A DNA stretch of 64,000 nucleotides from Anisus vortex (Eukaryota > Mollusca > Gastropoda > Planorbidae), in assembly GCA_949126835.1 (NCBI GenBank), contig OX421496.1, forward strand, positions 23,707,844 to 23,771,843, written 5' to 3'. Below the pieces are notes generated by a model that had not been told where the DNA came from, ran no database searches, and saw only the letters and a program-made list of their open reading frames with translations. Below, in pieces: positions 59,140 through 64,000 of this stretch. Numbering within the stretch: the stretch's first letter is position 1; every line of letters starts with the position of its first letter. Both the position numbers and the translations under genes were made by a program.

Positions 59140-59425
59140 AGGGATGTCACGGAGATCCACTGCCCTTGTCCTATCCAGTTGAACTCGCCTAAAGCTTTGG
59201 CTTTGTTCCCCTGTCCATTCCCTGACAGAATATACCCCCGTCCATCCTTGATAAAGTCTCCTCTCTCCCCAAGCTAATTTGGTAACTATTGCTGTCCTGT
59301 TACCCACCACCCTGTAAGCCCTTAGAGCCCCGACTATTATAACCATAACCACTAATACTACCCTTGCCCACTCGCCCCCACCCTGTTACAAATGGTGTCA
59401 GAAGTGGGATCTCCGTGACATCCCT
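59140..59425 (+). other. 19-bp U5/PBS inverted repeat
   Basis: AGGGATGTCACGGAGATCC (59140-59158, in U5) is the exact complement of GGATCTCCGTGACATCCCT (59407-59425), which overlaps the 3' end of the PBS. In genomic RNA this would make a 19-bp stem bringing U5 and leader together around the primer site, as in retroviral U5-leader stems. The analogy is inference. Confidence 0.7.
59393..59410 (+). promoter_or_regulatory. Primer binding site, tRNA-Leu type
   Basis: TGGTGTCAGAAGTGGGAT starts 2 nt after the LTR. Its complement, ATCCCACTTCTGACACCA, fits the 3' end (with CCA) of animal tRNA-Leu genes ending CCCACTTCTGACA. Long contiguous complementarity supports intact priming potential. Confidence 0.8.
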
Positions 59426-59427
59426 AA

Positions 59428-59907
59428 CGGGAAAGACAGCTGACACGGTCAGGGACGGTGGAGTTGGCAGTGGGGGACCTCATCCTCCTCAGGCAGCACC
59501 CATTAGGTCGCTGCAAAATAGCGGACAAGTATGGTCCTGAACTGTATGCCATCACCTCTGTGCCCCCAGAGAGTGGTGGGTGTTTCATAGTGGTGTCGAT
59601 AGACACAAAAACTGTGCGCAGGGTCTCAGGGACTCAAATCAAGAAATTCGCCCCGGGGACACCGGACCAATTAGATTATAAGGAAGTGTCTAGTGAAAAG
59701 ACTCAAATGATTAGGAAAAGTAGCCTGCGAGCATTGAACAGTGAAATTCCGGTATTGGGTTACGAATTATATTCTGAAAACGTTCTGGAGGAACCAAGGA
59801 TGTATAGGGAAACAGTCTATGTGGCACCCCGACCGTTAGTGCAAGTAGGAGATTCGGTGAGGAGGTCTACCCGCATTAGAAAAGCGCCCTCCAGACTCGA
59901 TCTATAG
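59428..59907 (+). pseudogene. Integrase C-terminal tail fragment of a gypsy-like pol
   Basis: The frame is open from 59428 to the stop ending at 59907. It begins ERQLTRSG, then VELAVGDLILLRQHPLGRCK, IADKYGPELYAITSVPPES, and ends RRSTRIRKAPSRLDL. VGDLxLLRxxxxGRxKIxDxxxPExYxI is the module just C-terminal to the catalytic core in Ty3/gypsy integrases, and a basic RRSTRxRxxPxRL tail is typical of the polyprotein end. No ATG start lies upstream (a GTG at 59458 is not credible), so the frame is what remains after a deletion joining the leader (about 59428) to the pol end. Confidence 0.8.
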
Positions 59908-59939
59908 GCTCCCACCAAATATGTACTCTTCTTTTGCTG

Positions 59940-60280
59940 TCAATTTTTTATAATTTTTTTTACCTTTTTTTGCAATGCTGTACTTTTTTCCTCAAAATGT
60001 TTGTCATGTTATACATCTATACTTAGTGTAGTACATACGCTAGATGTTCGTATTGTTTTACCTTTTCCCATTTTCAATGTTGTACTTTTTCTTCCCCAAT
60101 ATTTTTATTTTTATACATCTATACGTTTTGTAATGTACTAAATGTGTATATAATTCTTACAAATTTTACTTCCATTTTCAATGTACTTTTTCCTGCCCAA
60201 ATGTTTTTTTATATACTTATACATTTGTACTTTTGGTAGTACAGTACACTATGTAATATTTTTAATGTAACTTTGTTCAT
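59940..60280. repeat. Diverged ~110-bp repeats in the LTR-element 3' interior
   Basis: Three loose copies of CCATTTTCAATGTTGTACTT, TTTCTTCCCCAATATTTTT, TATACATCTATACGTTTTGT near 59965, 60070 and 60178. Noncoding. Confidence 0.6.
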
Positions 60281-60461
60281 GAGGTTCGAGGTAACCTAAG
60301 TTTGAAGCTATGTGAAGAAGGTCTCTGCAGAAGACATAATGAGCTTAAATATTTTTGTCACCTTTTGTTCCTACACTAGAGTAAACCCTATTGTCCTGAT
60401 CTGAAGTCAGGTGTTTGATTTTGTATGATAGTTTGTTTTGCGGGGTCGCAAAAAAAATTGT

Positions 60462-60471
60462 AGGCGGAATG
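60462..60471 (+). promoter_or_regulatory. Polypurine tract candidate
   Basis: AGGCGGAATG, mostly purine, ends at the 3' LTR TGTAGG; GGAATG just before the LTR is common in gypsy-like elements. The tract is short and interrupted by C and T. Confidence 0.5.
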
Positions 60472-62968
60472 TGTAGGTCGGTGATTTTAAGGGTCAGTGA
60501 TTTTGAATGAGAGAAAGGAGAGGGTTATGAATTACTTTGTCCTTCATTAAAATTATCTTTTGTATTTGTTATAACATTAAAACAAAGATGTCTAAATAAC
60601 TAAACAATATACTATGCTAAATTATATGTATTTAAAAACTAGAATACATTCCCGAACGACTAAAGTATTAATTACATTTCCTAGCTTAAATTTCTAAACC
60701 AAATTATCTAACTAAGAAGTCGAGGCGTGGTTTATCAATTACTTTGTCCCTCATAAAATATTTCATTGTCCAGTGTGTTGTGAATGTATGTAGTTTGTGC
60801 GTGAGGCTCTTAACGTTTTGGGAAAGTACAAATAATTTAGGGCTTACTTAAATACACTCTCGTGTCTTTAATATAAAGATGTTTTAGAGTGACAGTTTGG
60901 TGTAAACATTATGTATATAAGTATTGTTTTATATTTTTAAAAAGCCCCGAAATGGGTTTAAGTCGCTAGACCATATGGCATTTTTCAGATTTCTTTTTCC
61001 AATTATTTTAAATTTGGTTTTTATCCATTTAGATTAATTAAAGTAATAGGTAGGATTTTCTTGGTAGTTTAATTTAATATAGGGTTGTACATAGGGTAAG
61101 TTTGTAGATATTTAGCAATAGGAGATTTAGAATAATATTTAGCACAGATTGACCGGAAATAAGGCAATGTTAGGGTAGTTAAAAAAGGAATTTCTGGTTA
61201 GCGGTCAGGGACGTCCGGTCAATTAGTATAAATAAGAGGGGAGTAATTAAACATATCCGGTGATGCCTTTGTTGTAAAGTGGCCAGTGGCTATTGTGTGG
61301 CGATTTGACAAAGATTGTGGGAATTGTTCGAACCTATTGTAAGTTGAATTTTTATTACCGTACTCTTTAAAATGTTTATTTTGTCTAATACTATGTCTCA
61401 GTTGTTTATTTTGTGCCGATTAAACCATTATTGAAGATGATTGCTAAGATTTTAATGGATTTAAGTGTCTAATTAGGATTAGACATTCCCGCGCCATGTT
61501 GGGATTTTCTATGTAAATGTATATTTCTTAGTATTTGATGTATTCCACATTTTGATGTAATGTAGCCTAGTGGCTGCAATGAAATAAATATAGGGTTTAA
61601 ATTGTTGGCTCAAAGCCTTCACTGGCCAGCTAGAAAATATTGGATATATATGTATGATTATTAATGTTGATAGGTTAAAGATTCCTATTCACTTAGAAAT
61701 CAAAGGTGGTAGTATGGATTTATGCTTCTGGCTAGTAGCCTTAATTGGTAAGCCAGTTGACATGTTAAAGATTTCTATTCAGTTAGAAATGGTAGATTAT
61801 TATGTTGTTCCTCTGGCGACAAGCCAGTTGACATGTTAAGGATTTCTATTCAGTTAGAAATGGTAGATTATTAATATTATTATGTTGTTCCTCTGGCGAC
61901 AAGCCGGTTGACATGTTAAGGATTTCTATTCGATTAGAAATATAAGTATAAAGTGGTGTTCGGTTATGTTGTCCTTCTGGTAACTAGCCTTTATTGGCAA
62001 GCCGGTTGGCGGGTTAAAGATTTCTATTCAGCTAGAAATTAAAGAGGGTATTATGAATTTATTCTTCTGGCTGTTAGCCTTTATTGGCGAGCAGGTAGAT
62101 TACTATGGGCTTAGAGATTGTTGATAGCAGGTTTAGTCAATTGAGGAGGTAGTGATGATAGTAGTAGTTTATGTATATAGTATATAGGAGTTATGCCCTT
62201 CCCATAAACTTCATTGTCGGGAGAGGAGCTGCCAAAGGCTAATCCTGCTTTGGCTTCACTGTCTAACAATTGACTACCTAATAGTAAAGTGCTTATTGTC
62301 TTATTAAATATGTACATATTAATTCACTTATATGCCTATTATTACCATGTTGTTTTAATGTCTTATTTCTAATTGCAAACATACCATCTAATATTAGAGG
62401 GCCATGTCTCTCAAATGTATATGTATTGATTTTCTTGTTTTACCATATCTATAAATGTTTAATTTTAACCTTTTCTTTATTTCTATTACATAGGTCCTAA
62501 TCGACCTGTCTATCGTTGGTTTTTTTATAGAGGGTTGTAAACGTTTTGTTATATGGGGTTGTAATTGTTTGATTTCTTTTCATAATTGATTTCCCTTAAA
62601 GGGATTATTTCTTGTCGAAAATAAACGTATAATTTTAGTGACAAAATAGTGATTTATTTCTTTATTTGTAGTGTTGTTGTTGGTCTGTTTAGGCTAGTAT
62701 AGCCTCCCCGTACCCACAGGGATGTCACGGAGATCCACTGCCCTTGTCCTATCCAGTTGAACTCGCCTAAAGCTTTGGCTTTGTTCCCCTGTCCATTCCC
62801 TGACAGAATATACCCCCGTCCATCCTTGATAAAGTCTCCTCTCTCCCCAAGCTAATTTGGTAACTATTGCTGTCCTGTTACCCACCACCCTGTAAGCCCT
62901 TAGAGCCCCGACTATTATAACCATAACCACTAATACTACCCTTGCCCACTCGCCCCCACCCTGTTACA
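60472..62968 (+). repeat. 3' LTR
   Basis: 2497 bp, same length as the 5' LTR with an exact 3578-bp offset throughout. It is followed by TTTA and the rest of the DNA transposon. Confidence 0.93.
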
Positions 62969-63667
62969 TTTAATTCAAAAATGTCACTGGACATCATCCA
63001 TCCATGGTGAAGTGAAGTGTTCATCCATAGTTAAACGACTGGCATCAATCTTTCACCATCATCGTTTCCTGGAAGGATAATTGCAGACAGATCAAATTCA
63101 TCCTCATCTAGCCTCTCAACATCCATGAATGTGCATTTTCTCTTCTGGCAATAACTGCCATGAGTTCTCTTTGCCTTCTATCAGCGGTTCTTTAAAGACG
63201 GATGCGTTTTATCTGAGTTGATTCTGGAACAATTTGGATTGGCACATTCTCCCGAGCCAGAGCTCTGTGTTGTCCTGCATGTTTCTTCAATATTGTTTGT
63301 GGGGGAAATTCGATCAAGTAATTCAAATGTTAAAAAAAAAATTGTTATTGTGAACATTATTTTTAAAACTATTAGATCTAAATTCTACTAAAAAAAATAA
63401 TTAGAAAAAAATAATGTGTGACGTCACCAATGGCCTGAGCCCCCCTCCCCACTGTCACAAACTGTCACACTTTCTTACACCCCCTCCCTCTCCCTGGAGC
63501 GGGACGTACTTTATGGACGGCCCCCTATGGAAAATATTATTAATTAAACGAATTAAGTATAAAATTAGGTAGTTTTACACACTTATACTTATAATAACAT
63601 TTAAATAGAACCAGACAGTATTTTATTTAGTTTTTGTGGAAGCGAAGCTATTTTCAGCACATAAATG

Positions 63668-64000
63668 TACAAAAATATTGTCTACCCCTTAAACATGCCG
63701 GCATTGGCCCCATTCGGAATCAATTAGAGTTTTCCCCCCTTGCCCTAACCCGTACCTATTAGGTTGCCAGCAGTTGCCCGCATGGCGCCCCAATGAAAAG
63801 CGATATCGCTATGCTAGGAGGCCTTAGTAGGCCAAAATGGCCGCCATTTTGGCGTCGATACCCGCGCTGATACCTGGGTCGATTATGGGCCAATGCGGGC
63901 ATTAGACATGCGGGCGCGATTAGGGTTTGCCGGCATTGGGGCCTAATGGATATCCCCCTCCCTTCTCCGGCTTTTCATTTCGTTTCCATATCGGGCCAAT
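63668..64000. other. GC-rich, palindrome-laden segment running off the window
   Basis: Composition shifts abruptly to GC-rich. It contains the perfect palindrome AGCGATATCGCT (63799-63810), CCAAAATGGC/GCCATTTTGG around one central base (63832-63852), and two copies of GCCGGCATTGG (near 63698 and 63930), with related GCCAATGCGGGCATTAG. No ORF is recognised. It could be the end of another transposon, a satellite edge or a promoter island. Confidence 0.5.

Larger units (their letters stand above)
56894..59390 (+). repeat. 5' LTR
   Basis: 2497 bp, ending CCCTGTTACA just before the PBS. It contains a TATA box at 57649, an internal tandem region at 58070-58530 and a polyadenylation signal at 59042. 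This is long for a gypsy LTR (commonly a few hundred bp to about 1 kb). Confidence 0.93.
56894..62968 (+). mobile_element. Young LTR retrotransposon (Ty3/gypsy-like), internally deleted
   Basis: The 6075-bp element has two 2497-bp LTRs (TGTAGG...TGTTACA), a 1081-bp interior and a 4-bp target duplication TTTA (56890-56893, 62969-62972). The LTRs differ at only about 2 positions found by eye (58317 A versus G; 58353 A versus C), implying very recent insertion. The interior keeps a PBS, an integrase C-terminal tail, an AT-rich 3' region and a purine tract. gag, protease, reverse transcriptase and the integrase core are missing, so movement would need enzymes from a relative. Orientation is set by the PBS and the coding remnant. 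Confidence 0.92.
56326..63525. mobile_element. TIR DNA transposon remnant split by an LTR element
   Basis: The left end AGGCACTGTCCATAAAGAAC and GTCACGC, and the right end complement GGGGGCCGTCCATAAAGTAC and GTCCCGC, are inverted over about 30 bp. Both ends continue with C-rich tracts and GTCACAAA/GTCACAC motifs. TA flanks both ends (56324-56325, 63526-63527). Removing the LTR element (56894-62968) leaves about 1.1 kb. On the minus strand 63320-63190 reads LLDRISPTNNIEETCRTTQS, then GECANPNCSRINSDKTHPSL, perhaps a coding remnant. Superfamily not assigned. Confidence 0.6.

Noticed and set aside
58076..59352. ORFs of 61, 68 and 78 aa inside the LTR, repeated in the second LTR
   Set aside because: They occur twice because the LTR is duplicated; no homology or start context supports coding. 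The 78-aa minus-strand frame lies across U5.

Overview
The window is AT-rich metazoan nuclear DNA made almost entirely of repeats. It shows no bacterial gene layout, no operons and no long intact ORF. The organism is probably a lophotrochozoan, most likely a gastropod mollusc. That is an inference from the style of its tRNA-derived SINEs (B-box-like GGTTCGAATCC, tails ending GCGCTATATAAG or (ATT)n), its CR1/Jockey-like LINE 3' ends and its TAGGCCTA-rich stretches; no species marker is present.

Layout. 1-8.3 kb: a possible short minus-strand first exon (33-122), a TAGGCCTA-rich tract, a palindromic CRE/TATA cluster, diverged duplicated blocks, a 148-bp tandem repeat related to a decayed hAT/DUF4371-like transposase, and a ~60-bp satellite split by a decayed LINE reverse-transcriptase end (6170-6640). 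8.36-30.68 kb: the dominant feature, an array of about 90 monomers of ~247 bp. Each monomer has a GC-richer, exon-like core of ~92 bp, open in one frame (peptide around KIYLMDGDDACFNDEDKDL), bounded by acceptor-like and donor-like sequence. From ~11.03 kb the array is organised into four near-identical higher-order repeats of 21, 21, 20 and ~17 monomers. Diverged copies of one sequence flank the array on both sides (7.24-7.64 and 31.88-32.82 kb).

31-50 kb: LINE and SINE fragments, two TIR elements (33541-34139; 46872-47394 with an 8-bp target duplication), composite tandem blocks (34.9-40.65 kb), 136-bp and 37-bp tandem repeats, and one plausible spliced coding exon (43080-43280) whose frame continues beyond its stop codon. 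50.3-53.4 kb: a foldback-like element with ~1-kb inverted arms. 53.6-55.8 kb: pieces of a CR1/Jockey-like LINE, including a triplicated segment encoding the FADD catalytic motif.

56.3-63.5 kb: a TIR DNA transposon interrupted by a very young Ty3/gypsy-like LTR element (56894-62968). It has two 2497-bp LTRs, a tRNA-Leu-type primer binding site, a 19-bp U5/PBS inverted repeat, a 4-bp target duplication, and only the C-terminal tail of integrase left inside. 63.67-64.0 kb: an abruptly GC-rich, palindrome-laden segment running off the window. Everything is read by eye; identities and copy numbers are approximate unless a position is given.
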